Shown one piece after another: positions 52,222 through 63,393 of a stretch of DNA of 64,000 nt. The position numbers and the translations under genes are program-made. The notes below the pieces were generated by a model. That model was not told the origin of the DNA. It searched no databases and saw only the letters and a list, made by a program, of their open reading frames with translations. This DNA is from a bacterium. GTDB taxonomy: Bacteria > Hydrothermota > Tepidihabitantia > SM23-42 > JAOAFX01. The DNA is taken from the NCBI GenBank assembly GCA_036382775.1, contig DASVHD010000046.1:36870-100869 (forward strand), given 5' to 3'. Numbering within the stretch: position 1 is the first letter of the stretch; every line of letters begins with the position of its first letter.

Positions 52222-53108
52222 AGAAAGCGTTTCGGATCAGTCCCGCAGCGGGTTTTGAGATCAGGCGTGGCGAACAGTTGGCCGGGCACACGTCGTTGGG
52301 GATCGGCGGCAAGGCCGATTATTTTATCCGCGTGCATTCCAGGAAAGGTCTCAGGCAGGTATTGGCGTTCGTTGCCCGGTACCGGCTGAGAGCTATGGTG
52401 ATCGGCGCCGGCACGAACGTGCTCTTCAGCGACCGGGGATTCAAGGGTGTCGTGATCAAACTGTGCGGTTCTTTTTCGGAGATAAAAATGGGTGGAGAAC
52501 AATGCGTATGCGGAGCTGGAGTTTATCTCAGGACGCTGGTGAAAAAAGCTCGCGACACTCAGCGCCGCGGCGCTGAGTTCCTTGCCGGTATCCCCGGAAC
52601 GGTCGGCGGCGCCGTAAAAGGCAATGCTGGTGCCTGGGGACATGCGATCGCAGGGATCACGGAAAACGTAACGGTCATGACCAGGGACGGAAAGGTAAAG
52701 GTCCTCGAGGCGGAAGAGATCGGTTTCAAATACCGCAGTTCCAGGATCAGCGATCGTCACACGATCGTGTCGGTCACGCTGCGCCTGGGCAAGGGGCGCC
52801 GGTCGGTGATCTCCGGAACGATAAAGAAATATCTCGCCCAGCGGAATGCCCGCCAGCCCAGCGGCCGCAGCGCCGGCTCATTCTTCAAAAATCCGCCGGG
52901 GAACCCGGCCGGAAAGTTGATCGAGGAATGCGGCCTTAAGGGCAGCCGGGTGGGACAGGCGATGGTAAGTCTCAGGCACGGCAATTTCATCATGAATTGC
53001 GGTCGTGCTACGGCTGACGATGTGCTCGCGCTGGTCCGGAAGATCCAGAATGCTGTGCGCAGGAATAAAGGGATCAAGCTGCAGCCCGAGGTGAGGATAG
53101 TGCGATGA
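52218..53108 (+). CDS. murB: UDP-N-acetylenolpyruvoylglucosamine reductase MurB
   Basis: 296 aa flavoprotein. TSLGIGGKADYFI, VIGAGTNVLFSD, EFLAGIPGTVGGAVKGNAGA and SAGSFFKNP (catalytic Ser) with the C-terminal GLKGSRVGQAMVS. Type II-like length without the extra loop. Confidence 0.95.
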   Translation: MKKAFRISPAAGFEIRRGEQLAGHTSLGIGGKADYFIRVHSRKGLRQVLAFVARYRLRAMVIGAGTNVLFSDRGFKGVVIKLCGSFSEIKMGGEQCVCGAGVYLRTLVKKARDTQRRGAEFLAGIPGTVGGAVKGNAGAWGHAIAGITENVTVMTRDGKVKVLEAEEIGFKYRSSRISDRHTIVSVTLRLGKGRRSVISGTIKKYLAQRNARQPSGRSAGSFFKNPPGNPAGKLIEECGLKGSRVGQAMVSLRHGNFIMNCGRATADDVLALVRKIQNAVRRNKGIKLQPEVRIVR

Positions 53109-53419
53109 TGCTGGTTGATGGCATCCAGCGCGCCGGTCTGTGGTTGGGTTTTTTCATCATGATCTTGGTGGTGTCATGCAATTTGCTGAGAAAAAAGGAA
53201 GAAAAGATCATTACGATCTATGACGTAATCCCGGAAGCCAAGGTTCTATCCGAAGTGGACGGGATCATCGAGTACCAGGGTGTCAGGTTTTATCTTGGCA
53301 CCGGACGGCTGAACGAGAAAATGGCATATATTGATTCGCTGAAGCTCTATGAGCTTGGGGACCGGATGGAGGTCGATATGCGGTTCTCAAGGCAGATCAT
53401 TATCAGAACAAGGCAATAG
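53105..53419 (+). CDS. Miniature FtsQ-like division protein
   Basis: 104 aa in the position of ftsQ (murB-X-ftsA). It has one membrane helix (about 11-27) and then a short domain with EYQGVRFYLGTG and ends EVDMRFSRQIIIRTRQ, which resembles the last strands of FtsQ (DLRF...QVVVR). The POTRA domain and most of the beta domain of a normal 250-aa FtsQ are absent. Assignment rests on place and tail, so it is tentative. Confidence 0.6.
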   Translation: MMLVDGIQRAGLWLGFFIMILVVSCNLLRKKEEKIITIYDVIPEAKVLSEVDGIIEYQGVRFYLGTGRLNEKMAYIDSLKLYELGDRMEVDMRFSRQIIIRTRQ

Positions 53420-53429
53420 GAGGAGCTCT

Positions 53430-54662
53430 ATGGCAAAAAAAGAGAAGATCGTGGGCATTGATCTGGGAACGACCAAAGTCGCGGCGATCATAGCGGAGGT
53501 TGACAACGGCGAGTTGAAGATCGTTGGTGTGGGTTCAACGCCGTCGTACGGTTTGAAACGGGGAGTGATCGTCAACCTCGAAAAATCGATCGGATCGATC
53601 AAGAAAGCGGTCGATGAAGCCAGCCGGATGGCGGGCGTCAAGGTCGATACCTGCTATGCCGGCATTTCCGGATCCCACATTGAGAGCATTAATGCCCACG
53701 CGATGATCGCCACGGCCCGGACCGGCGGCGTCATCACCAAACGCGACATCGAACGGGTCATTGAACAGGCACAGGCGATCGCCCTGCCGCTTGACCGGGA
53801 GATAATCCATGCCATACCCATCGAGTACATCGTGGACAACGAAAAGGGTATCAAGGACCCGATCGGCATGAGCGGTGTCAAGCTGGAAGCCGAGGTGCAT
53901 ATCGTGACGGCGGCGATCACATCCGCCCAGAATATTTTTTCCGCGCTCCAGCGCGCGGGACTCCGGGTGAAAGACCTGGTGCTGCAACCCCTGGCGTCCT
54001 CGTATTCGGTCCTGCAGCCCGACGAGATGGACCTTGGCGTCTGCCTGCTGGACATGGGCGGCGGTACAACGGACCTCGCCATATTCTACGACGGCGCGAT
54101 CCGTTATACCCAGGTGATCCCGCTGGGCGGCGAGTATATTACGAATGACATCGCGATCGGCATCAGGACGCCACATGTCCAGGCCGAAACGATCAAACGG
54201 AAGTACGCCACACTGATGCTCACGCCCGAGGAGAAAAAAGAGGAGATCAAGGTGCCCGGCATCGGCGGTCGCGAAGACCGATTCATCACCAAGGAGACCC
54301 TGTACAATATCGTGAGCCCGCGGGTCGAAGAGATCATGATGATCGTCAACAAGGAGATCAAGAAGAGCGGGTTCTTTGACGTGCTGGGTGCCGGCGTGGT
54401 GATCACGGGCGGTACGGCCCGGCTTCAGGGCATGGACCGTTTTGCCGAGGAAATATTCAACCTGCCGGTCAAGATCGGAATCCCCAAGAAGATCGGCGGG
54501 CTGACCGATATCATCCTCGATCCGATCTACGCGACGGGCGTCGGCCTGATCATCTACGGGTTTGACAAAAAGAACGAATCGCTGATACCCCGGGCAAAGG
54601 GAGGCACCATCTTTGATGCGTTGAAAAAGCGGTTCGAGGATCTGTTCGGGAAATATTTTTAA
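53430..54662 (+). CDS. ftsA: Cell division actin-like protein FtsA
   Basis: 410 aa. VGIDLGTTKVAAIIAEV, MGGGTTDLAIFYDGAI, LGGEYITNDIAIGI, and VITGGTARLQGMD are actin-fold phosphate and adenosine motifs. The end, FDALKKRFEDLFGKYF, is an amphipathic membrane-targeting helix. ATG 53430 is preceded by AGGAGGAG. Tethers FtsZ to the membrane. Confidence 0.95.
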   Translation: MAKKEKIVGIDLGTTKVAAIIAEVDNGELKIVGVGSTPSYGLKRGVIVNLEKSIGSIKKAVDEASRMAGVKVDTCYAGISGSHIESINAHAMIATARTGGVITKRDIERVIEQAQAIALPLDREIIHAIPIEYIVDNEKGIKDPIGMSGVKLEAEVHIVTAAITSAQNIFSALQRAGLRVKDLVLQPLASSYSVLQPDEMDLGVCLLDMGGGTTDLAIFYDGAIRYTQVIPLGGEYITNDIAIGIRTPHVQAETIKRKYATLMLTPEEKKEEIKVPGIGGREDRFITKETLYNIVSPRVEEIMMIVNKEIKKSGFFDVLGAGVVITGGTARLQGMDRFAEEIFNLPVKIGIPKKIGGLTDIILDPIYATGVGLIIYGFDKKNESLIPRAKGGTIFDALKKRFEDLFGKYF

Positions 54663-54751
54663 AAACGAATGATGCGAATGAAAATAAACGAATGGTTCGA
54701 ATTACAGCGACCGTGCATTCGTAAAATTCGCTATCATCCGGAATATTCGTA
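54662..54751. repeat. CGAAT-word repeat
   Basis: At least five CGAAT and three ATTCG words in 90 bp between ftsA and ftsZ, including GTTCGAATTACAG, related to 21897-21933 and 17399-17440. The SD of ftsZ (TAAGGAGGT) follows. Confidence 0.6.
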
Positions 54752-54767
54752 ACTAAGGAGGTAACAT

Positions 54768-55883
54768 ATGCTGGAATTAGTGCAGGAGCCGAAATACTGT
54801 GCAAAGATAAAACTGATCGGAGTTGGCGGCGGCGGATGCAACACCATCAACTACGCTCAGTCATACGGGATTCAGGGCGTGGAGAGCATCGCGATCAATA
54901 CCGACGCCCAGGTGCTGCAAATGAGCCAGGCGCCGGAAAAGGTGCAGATCGGTACGAACCTGACGGCCGGCCTGGGCGCGGGCGGCGATCCCGAGATCGG
55001 CCGCAAGGCCGCCGAGGAATCGCGTGAGCAGATCAGGGACCTCGTGAAGGACGCGGACATGGTCTTCATTACCTGCGGAGAAGGCGGCGGCACCGGAACC
55101 GGCGCGTCGCCCGTAATCGCCGAGGAAGCAAAGAACGCAGGCAGCCTGGTCGTGGCCGTTGTCACCAAGCCCTTTGACTTTGAGGGCGTCTGGCGGAACA
55201 AGAACGCCGAGACCGGGATCGACCACCTGAAGGAGATCGTGGATACACTTATCTGCATCCCGAATCAGCGCCTGGTAGCGATATCGCCGAAAGAACAATC
55301 GATCGTCGAAGCATTCAAGGTCGGCAATGTCGTGTTGTTCAACGCGATCAAGGGTATCGCCGAGATGATAACCAAGCCCGGACTCATTAACCTTGATTTT
55401 GCCGATATCCGGACTGTCATGATCGAGAAGGGTAAGGCCGTCATGGGCATGGGTATTGCTGAAGGCGAAAACCGCGCCGTGCAAGCGGCCCAGCTGGCGA
55501 TTGCTTCGCCATTACTGGATGACGCGACCATCAAGGGCGCCCGGGGCGTGTTGATCAACGTGACCGGTGGATCCGATCTGACGATGACCGAGTTCAACGA
55601 AGCCGGCCTGATGATCCGTAACGAGGTCGGTGGCGACGCAAAGGTCATTGCCGGCGTAGTGATCGACGAGGAACTTGAGAATAAGGTGAAGGTCATGGTC
55701 GTTGCGACCGGTATCACGGACAAAGCACCCCAGACCGTGGTGGAATTCCCGGCGGTGAACACGCGGGACGACTTAGGACTGCCGACTTTCGTCCGGCAGA
55801 AGGAAAAAAAGGAATCAAAAGAGCGCCTTATCAACGAGAACGACCTGGAAGTACCGACGTTCCTGAGGAGGCAGATCGACTAG
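54768..55883 (+). CDS. ftsZ: Cell division tubulin-like GTPase FtsZ
   Basis: 371 aa. GVGGGGCNTINYA at the start, CGEGGGTGTGASPVIAEEAK for GTP binding and the NLDFADIRTVM T7-type loop. The tail has two similar peptides, DDLGLPTFVRQK and NDLEVPTFLRRQ, the second being the standard tail that binds FtsA. Last gene of the cluster. Confidence 0.97.
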   Translation: MLELVQEPKYCAKIKLIGVGGGGCNTINYAQSYGIQGVESIAINTDAQVLQMSQAPEKVQIGTNLTAGLGAGGDPEIGRKAAEESREQIRDLVKDADMVFITCGEGGGTGTGASPVIAEEAKNAGSLVVAVVTKPFDFEGVWRNKNAETGIDHLKEIVDTLICIPNQRLVAISPKEQSIVEAFKVGNVVLFNAIKGIAEMITKPGLINLDFADIRTVMIEKGKAVMGMGIAEGENRAVQAAQLAIASPLLDDATIKGARGVLINVTGGSDLTMTEFNEAGLMIRNEVGGDAKVIAGVVIDEELENKVKVMVVATGITDKAPQTVVEFPAVNTRDDLGLPTFVRQKEKKESKERLINENDLEVPTFLRRQID

Positions 55884-56102
55884 CCAGGGTTTATAGTAAC
55901 TTATTTTACGCTGGTTTGACTTTATGCCTGTTATCCGCATGCGGTTGACTAAGTGGGCATATATAAGAATATTCTTGCGTGAATGACGATATTATGAGCG
56001 TGGATAAAATCATAAAATTCTTGAATCATGTAGAATATTTTTTATTTTATTGAGATAGTCACCCAACCATTGACAATTAACTGGAGTGCAGTATAATAAA
56101 TT
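55884..56102 (+). promoter_or_regulatory. Gap after ftsZ ending in promoter of the Rhs locus
   Basis: No gene seen. The end holds TTGACA (56070-56075), a 16-bp spacer and TATAAT (56092-56097). The region is AT-rich compared with the dcw cluster and marks the change to the accessory locus. Confidence 0.75.
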
Positions 56103-56300
56103 ATGTGTAACGAGTTGACTCTTTCTTATGTAGGATTTTCAACAAGACAAGACAAGTTCTGTCGGTCTAACCGCGCAAAATCATCGTCATCGTCAATATC
56201 ATTATTTTCAATCGGTTGGTGCGATCCATTTCCTGAATCTGCAACGGGCGCATATGACCTGAAAACAAGTAGCGTGCAAAGGAGGGAGCAATGCAGGTAA
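56103..56300 (+). CDS. Possible leaderless 65-aa ORF before the Rhs gene
   Basis: An ATG 5 bases after a consensus -10 box opens a 65-codon frame that runs 10 bp into the Rhs gene. The placement equals that of the leaderless genes here. The protein (Ser-rich, no motif) is not recognised; it may be a leader peptide, or the region may only be an untranslated leader. Confidence 0.3.
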   Translation: MCNELTLSYVGFSTRQDKFCRSNRAKSSSSSISLFSIGWCDPFPESATGAYDLKTSSVQRREQCR

Positions 56301-59300
56301 GTAAACATATGGGCAAGATTGTGTCTACATTGATAATAATCGGATATATTTTCCCCTGTAATCTCGAAGCCAACTGGACCACAACCGAATCCCGCCAGCG
56401 GCTGGGTTTTATCCAGGCCTGGAACGAAAACATGCAGGACGGCATCAGCCGGTTAAACATGGAGCCCCAGCAAGGCGGGGTCACGCCGGTCAACGGTGCC
56501 TTGCTGATCCCGGAAGCCGACCTGTCGTTACCCGGACGGAACGGCGCGGTCCCGATTCTACGGTATTACAATTCCAAGATCTGGGCAGCGGATAGCTCCA
56601 TGGTTACGGTTGACAGCAACGCTTATTTGTTATCCCGCAATCTCTGGACCGGTACGGGCTGGAACTTCCATTTCGGCAAGGTCTGGGTGGCCGGCGACAG
56701 TGGCATGATCTATGAACAGCCCGGCGGTTTGCAGGTATATTTCAAGAAAAAATATCAGAGCGGCGATTATCTTTCGACCGACGGTGCGTTTCAACTCATG
56801 CATCTTTTTACCCGTCAGGACACGATTCTGGACAGCGTTGAGATCCGGACCGACAACGGTGGGATCATGAGGTTTGCCCGAAAATTCACCCAATACGACG
56901 TCCCGTTTTTCTATTTGACCCGGGTCACGGACAACAACGGCAATATAACCGGCTTTTATTACAGTATCTATTCATCCACGTACCTGCGGTTCGATTCCTT
57001 ATTGACCTCGACCAAGCGCCGTTTGACCGCGCACTATCACCTGTCGCCTTATAGCGGCGGCGGAGATTATTCATATTATTTATTGGACAGCCTTAAATAC
57101 AAGGGTTTTAACAATGTCAGTCTCAAGGTTGCTTATCACTACGATACAACGGCCTGGACCTACAACTCACCTTTTGGGTCATTGAACGGTGATGACCGGG
57201 GCGCATTATTATTAAAATCCATGGTCTATCCGGACGGCGATTCGGTCTATTACGAATACAACCAGTATTTTGAATTGACCGCGGTGCACACCCGCAATAA
57301 TGGCGTGATCAACTACGAATACGAGACTTATAATTATTATAAGCCTGGGATCCCGGTCTATCTGCCCACCGATGAAGTGTATACGACCTGGATAAAATGG
57401 TATACCCGGGCAATCAAAAAGACCATCACCGACGATCCCTGGTCATCGCCCGATACGACGATCTATACCAGAGTTAACAGCAAGACCGGGAATCCGCCGA
57501 ACGCATACGAGACCTCGATCACCAACCCGGACTCGGTCATGGTGCGCGATCCCGAGGGCAATTACCAGTGTTCGTTTTTCCGCGCCGGCTGGCGGGAATA
57601 TGAGGCGCCATCATGGGGCGTGACCAAGGGCCTGGCGACCTACGGCATGCTCGATTCATCGGTAATATATAACCGGGGCGGCCGCAACCTGGGTACCACT
57701 ATTGCTGGTCCAGCCGGGATCAAAAAAATCACGGCCGATAGTATATCCGTGTCAAAGCGCAGCCTGACCTATGGACCGGATTCGGTACTACGGGGTCAGG
57801 TACTATGACTACGACGATTACGGCAACCCCCGGCTGATCAAAAACATGGGTGATACATTAAATGCCAACGATGACTACTGGACCCGTCAGACCTATGCGT
57901 GCAGCGATGACAGTGCGACATTCTGGCTGAAAGTCACAGCGCATATCGATGAGCCGCCCATGACCTCGACCGTATCCTTTTACTCATTGCAGGGCGTCGA
58001 TACTTTAATAATTAAGCGGCAATGGGGTAAATACAATGGTACTTGGCTGGTCACCGATGCGGACACCTTTGTTTACAATCCAGCTTATAAAAAGGCTGTG
58101 ACTGTTTCCATTAGTTATCCCGACACCGATACCATCTGCATAGTTACGGCCACGGTCAAACAGATTGCCAGTCCTGACACCCTGCAGGTCTATGCCATCT
58201 ATAACCTTTACAGTAGTAAAATCGTCGACAATGACAGCAGTTACAAAACCCGGGATGAGCATCTGACAAAACGGTTCTTCCGGCTGGTGACCAGCGAAAC
58301 AATTACCTCAGACTCAGCCGGTACTAATGTCTTGGCTCAAACTTATTATTTCTACGACGACACGGTCAATATCGTAAAAATCTACACAAATCCGGTGCCG
58401 GTAAAATGGCAGATCCCCGCCGCGCCTTGCAATATCCGGGGCAACTTAACCCGGATCCAGCAGTGGAAAGGCGGTACCGACTATACCAAAAGTGAGCTGC
58501 GGTATGATCAGGTGGGCAATGCGGTCCACGCGATCTCCCATGCATCATCAAGCGCCGCTGAAACTACCTTTACCCATTATAACAAGCCTGATGATTCGTT
58601 GTATGCCTATTCTTGGCGTACGGTCAACCATATGGCCACCGCGATCTGCTCGTTGTATACCCGGACCGAATACGACTCGGCCACGGGTCTGGTCAAAAAG
58701 GCCTTTGACGTCAATAACGACAGCACGGTCATTGCCTATGACAGCCTAAATCGGATTCGCAAAATCTGGCAACCCAATGAAGATAATCCTTCGGTCATCA
58801 AAAGGTATTTCAAGGACGACATCGCCGCTTCCAAACCAGCCAACGTGATAGATTCGGTCAAGCTCGATACCCGGTGGCTGGTCGGTAAATCCTTCCTGGA
58901 CGGTTTTTCCAGAATGATTCAGACCAAACAATACCGGACTGATACCACGGTCATCCAGAACATCACCTATAACGGCAACGGATTTAAAGATTCGGTCGGT
59001 AATCCCCATGAAGTGACCGGCACAATATCTTATGATTATTCGACACCGTCCTGGTCGGACATTACTTGTTTTGAGTATGACGGTGTCGGCCGGGATACCC
59101 TGATCACACATCCGGACGCCAAGAAGATCAAAATCAAATACCATGCTTATGCCGATACGATCTATGACGAGAAAAACAACAAGACAATATATTCCAAGAA
59201 CGCTTTTGGTTTGATCGATACTCTGACCGATGCTAATAGCAATAAAACATATTACCAGTACGACAAACTCCATAACCTCACCCAGATCACGGACGCCGAA

Positions 59301-61569
59301 TCCAGACTGACCAAATACTACTACGACAAGTTGAGCCGGCTCCGGGGTGCAGATGGTCCTGATGCGAGTTCATCCTGGACCTATGACGGCAATAGCGTTG
59401 ATGTCTTATATGAATACGACGATCTTGGCAACCTCACGACTAAAAAAGACGCTCATGGCACGGTAAACTACGCATATGACGACCTGTACAGGCTGACTCG
59501 GATCCTGCATTCTCCGGATGGTTCCACCTGGCCCGATACGGTGAGATTGACCTATGATGTCGTAGTCGGCGCGCCTACTGGTTTAGATAATCCCAAAGGC
59601 CGATTATGGTCCCTGGTCACGGCCGGGATTGATTCGACCAAGTACTTCTACGACGACCAGGGTCGGCTCGGACTCAAGCGCGTCAACCTTACGGGCTGCA
59701 CCGGCGAGAAAGCAATCACGTATAAATACAACGACGCGGACCTTTGCACTTTAATCAATATATCGCCGACTTATAAAACTATTTATCACTATAATGCACT
59801 GGGATATCTCAAGGACATCGGTGACCTTCAGATACAACCCGGCAGGCCAGATCACCAAACTGCAGTATCCCGCGACCCCCTCGGGCAGCGTGACCGATAC
59901 CATCACCTATGATTCAAGGCTGCGGCCGATCCGGCTCAAATCCTATAAAAGCCGGGATACATACATCAACCTGACCTATCTTTACCAGGATAATTCCAAT
60001 GTCGATTCGATCATCGACAGCATCGTCACGAATAACCGGCAGAAATATGACTATGACGCATTGAACCGGTTGACCACGGTTACCTGCCCTAACGGCAACC
60101 AGTCCTTCACCTACGATAAAGTGGGCAACCGAGCTTCTAAATCCGGCACGAATTACAGCTATTATTCCAGCACCAACAAACTTCAGCAGGATCATCGAGG
60201 CTACAAGTATTACTATGATAACAGCGGCAATATCCTGAGACACCGCCAGGGTAGTCCGGAAACGACGGTGGATTCCTTTGCTTATGACTGGAATAACCGG
60301 CTCATCTACTACAAGAAAATATCATCGGGTGTTTATTGCGATTTTGCCTATAATGCCTCTGGACTAAGAATAAAAAAGCATTATAATGATCCGGGGAGCG
60401 AAACTGAAACCACGACCTATTATATCTACGACGGCATCAACCCGATCGCCGAATACGGCCCGGACGGCACCATCCTTAGCCGCTATATTTATGCCAGCGG
60501 CATGCATGTCGCCAAAATATCGGGCACGGATACGACATGGTATCATGGGGATGCGCTGGGATCAACCAGAAAAATGACCAAGGAAGACGGGACGGGTTAT
60601 GATTGGTCGGCAACGTATTATCCCTTCGGCGAGATGACGCAGACGGGAGCGGGAAATAACGCCCACGGATTCACGGGCAAAGAATACGACAGTGAAATGG
60701 GTTTGAATTACTTCTGCCTGCGCTACTACGATCCGCAGATCGGGCGGTTTATGACGCTAGATCCGGTAGATCAGAAAGGGATATCGCCGTATGCTTATTG
60801 TTTCAATAATCCATTAACATCAATCGATCCATCCGGATCGGGGCGAGAAGATTATATGACACCTATTCGAACGCAGCAAGTTCATGCCGGGGGTGGTGGA
60901 GGAGTACCCTTTGGCTGGGCACCGGTGCATCATACCGAGGAAGAGGATTTGTGGCATGATCAGGTAATGTTTTATTGGACGCACAAAGTATGGGGTACTG
61001 ACTGGCTGTACGAATTAGCGATGTCGCATGCTGAACCCTTGGACCTTGAGTTTTTTGGACCAGGATGGGACTATGCATTAGATCCTAACAGAAAAATGAG
61101 TTCTGAAAAAAGGCAATTGCTTAAGGAAATTTTGTTTTATCTGTGTTCAGGTATAGTTGAGGTAGATGTGTTGACGACAAACGGATGGCAGCATATTAAT
61201 GTCGGACTATGGATAATGGAACACGACGTTAATATTATTGATAAATTTTTACCTGGTTTAGCAGGTGAAACGTCGGCACTAGATCCATTGACGATGAATC
61301 TTGATCTCAATGCAATTGCGGGGCAGGCCAATGCAGTCATACCAGCGTACTTTGACCTTGCATCAATATTGCTTCATGAAGCTGTGCATCTGATTCAATT
61401 TTCCTATGGAATTGCGCCAACAGCTTACACGGACGCTGCCCGAGATGCAATATATAATAGCATGGAAAGGACGGCTCTCGGTATCGAAGCCCTGTATTTT
61501 TCTAATCAATGGAGCTCAGGAAGGCGCGCGGACTGGATAAAATATTGGCAAGAAGTCAACGAAAAGTAA
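56291..61569 (+). pseudogene. Rhs/YD-repeat polymorphic toxin, broken by two frameshifts
   Basis: Three frames in series make one protein of about 1,760 aa. Part 1 (56291-57806) has an N-terminal hydrophobic segment and an RHS-type start. Part 2 (about 57795-59830) holds many YD repeats (YYQYDKLHNLTQITDAESRL). Part 3 (about 59815-61569) holds more repeats and the Rhs core end (GRFMTLDPVDQKG, SPYAYCFNNPLTSIDPSG). The breaks lie near 57797-57808 and 59812-59835. The toxin tip follows the core and has HEAVH (LLHEAVHLIQFSYG, near 61374), a possible zincin. Sequencing errors could also make the breaks. SD AAAGGAGGGAGC before the ATG. Confidence 0.85.
60925..60965 (+). repeat. 41-bp junction identical to 62742-62782
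   Basis: Exact copy at 62742-62782, at the end of the conserved region HHTEEEDLWHDQVM. The two toxin tips differ after this point. Confidence 0.9.
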
Positions 61570-61606
61570 TAGAGAATGAGAATCCCTTGGTAAAATAAAG
61601 CATTTA

Positions 61607-62278
61607 ATGAATAGACTTGTGATACGACTGGCACTGGGTTGGCTCTTTGTTATCATGAGCCTGGATCTAGGTTCATGCGCACTGAGGGTATCGCGGGGTC
61701 TTATGCATATTGATCTTGGCGTTGACACGATGCTTGTTAGCCGCGAGCTTGCTTATGTTGACGCGTCTTTTTCGGAAAACATTGAATTGGTCGGCGCTGC
61801 CTTCGGATTGAATACAGGTAGAAAAACTATTATTGTCATAAGTTCTTTCTTTCCGCAGACGAGTTATTTCAGGGCTGATGTATATTATGATGATTATGAT
61901 TTGGTTCTACTCATGGATACAAACTTGATCATGGATACGATCCGATTGAATTCTGATTCGATCATCTATTTATTTTCAAGGAAGATGTTTCCGCCTCTTT
62001 TTGCCGAGGCATGCACCACATTGAATGGTTTCTATTTCCCGATATCAAGAAATGCGAAAGAGTTGACAGGACAAGTGATTTTTCAGGGGAAAACCTTTGA
62101 ACTGCCTACGGTTGAATTCAATAAATACACTGGAAAAATTTATGGTCAGGTTAGCGGCAAGGTTGATTTCAAGGCAGTGAAACTGAACGCGAAAAAAATG
62201 TCGCAGTATCTCAATACTACAATGTTTCCCTATAAATTACGGCTACGCGGACTCCTGGAGCAACAAGAATTAAAATAA
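61607..62278 (+). CDS. Candidate immunity lipoprotein for the first Rhs tip
   Basis: 223 aa. N-terminal hydrophobic segment and lipobox-like LDLGSC, then beta-rich sequence with no known motif. It lies 37 bp after the zincin-like tip and is AT-richer than the core genome, as is usual for Rhs immunity genes. A periplasmic inhibitor would suit a toxin delivered there. Role inferred from place only. Confidence 0.55.
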   Translation: MNRLVIRLALGWLFVIMSLDLGSCALRVSRGLMHIDLGVDTMLVSRELAYVDASFSENIELVGAAFGLNTGRKTIIVISSFFPQTSYFRADVYYDDYDLVLLMDTNLIMDTIRLNSDSIIYLFSRKMFPPLFAEACTTLNGFYFPISRNAKELTGQVIFQGKTFELPTVEFNKYTGKIYGQVSGKVDFKAVKLNAKKMSQYLNTTMFPYKLRLRGLLEQQELK

Positions 62279-62282
62279 ACGC

Positions 62283-63389
62283 GACACACTACTCGCACGG
62301 TACGTTTACGCCAATGGCATGCATGTTGCTAAAATATCGGGCGCGGATACGGTCTGGTATCATGGTGATGCTTTGGGATCGACCAGAAAGATAACCAAGG
62401 AAGACGGCACGGCGTATGACTAGGCAGCGACGTATTATCCTTTCGGGGAGATGACGCAGACAGGCAATGGCGCGAACACCCACGGCTTCACGGGTAAGGA
62501 AATTGACATGGAGATGGGCTTGAATTACTTCTGCCTGAGATACTACGATCCGCAGATCGGCAGGTTTATGACCCTGGATCCGGTGGATCAGAAAGGTATG
62601 TCGCCATACGCGTATTGTTTCAATAATCCATTAATATCTCTTGATCCAACCGGAGCAGCGCGTGAGGGTTATGTGACGCCTATTCGACCGCGGCAGGGTC
62701 ATGCATCGGGCGGCGGGCGACTGCCCTACGGCTGGGCGCTAGTGCATCATACCGAGGAAGAGGATTTGTGGCATGATCAGGTGATGGAATATTGGAGTTA
62801 CAAAGCATGGGAATTCACAGGGTGGGGTGACTGGCGCAATCGAGGATCAATGGAAAGTTACTTATGTGCTAACCCAGTTCTTTTCGCTGAACTGTGGGAA
62901 AAAGAGGATATTAGTCGAATACACTGGTATTTTATTAAGAATGACTATTTCAGAATAACAGAAACGAAACCCGGTGAACGAATTACCACAGAATATTTTT
63001 TCAATCCAATAACCATGGGCATTGGGATGAATGTAATTACCGAATTGTTGGGTTGGGAACTGGCCTTGAGTTTAGTGGATATTAGCATCGCCGATCAGAT
63101 GGTTACCGATGCGAAAGCGGCGTTTGGGCCGCCTACCGTATTACGGGTAAGTTCTGCTTTGTATGCCGATATTGCTGATGAACCTGGATTGATTGTGGAT
63201 GAGATTTTTTGGACGGTGGTAACTCTGGGGGTACAGACATCTGTATCAGGTGGATTCCCGATTGGATTAAAAGCTATGTATCATGGACCACATCACATTT
63301 TTGATGGACTCCCGATGAAACATTATCAATTACAGATTTGGTTAAGACATATAGGCGGAATAACCTACCGCTATCCGTTATGGCCATGA
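62283..63389 (+). pseudogene. Orphan Rhs core end with second toxin tip
   Basis: A partial copy of the Rhs end begins at about 62283 (RYVYANGMHVAKISG) and is interrupted by TAG at 62421-62423, where the main copy has TGG. From 62451 the frame is open for 312 aa: core end (GRFMTLDPVDQKG), the same HHTEEEDLWHDQVM junction and then a different tip of about 210 aa ending in MYHGPHHIFDGLP and a His-rich stretch. It has no own start of note. It is the usual orphan rhs-CT cassette, kept as a store of alternative toxin. Whether it is expressed is unknown. Confidence 0.8.
62742..62782 (+). repeat. 41-bp junction identical to 60925-60965
   Basis: Second copy of the identical junction, inside the orphan cassette. 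Confidence 0.9.
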
Positions 63390-63393
63390 AAGT

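Noticed and set aside
57771..57812. Programmed ribosomal frameshift in the Rhs gene
   Set aside because: I see no slippery heptamer followed by a stable structure at either break, and such control is not known in this family. A mutation or sequencing error is simpler.
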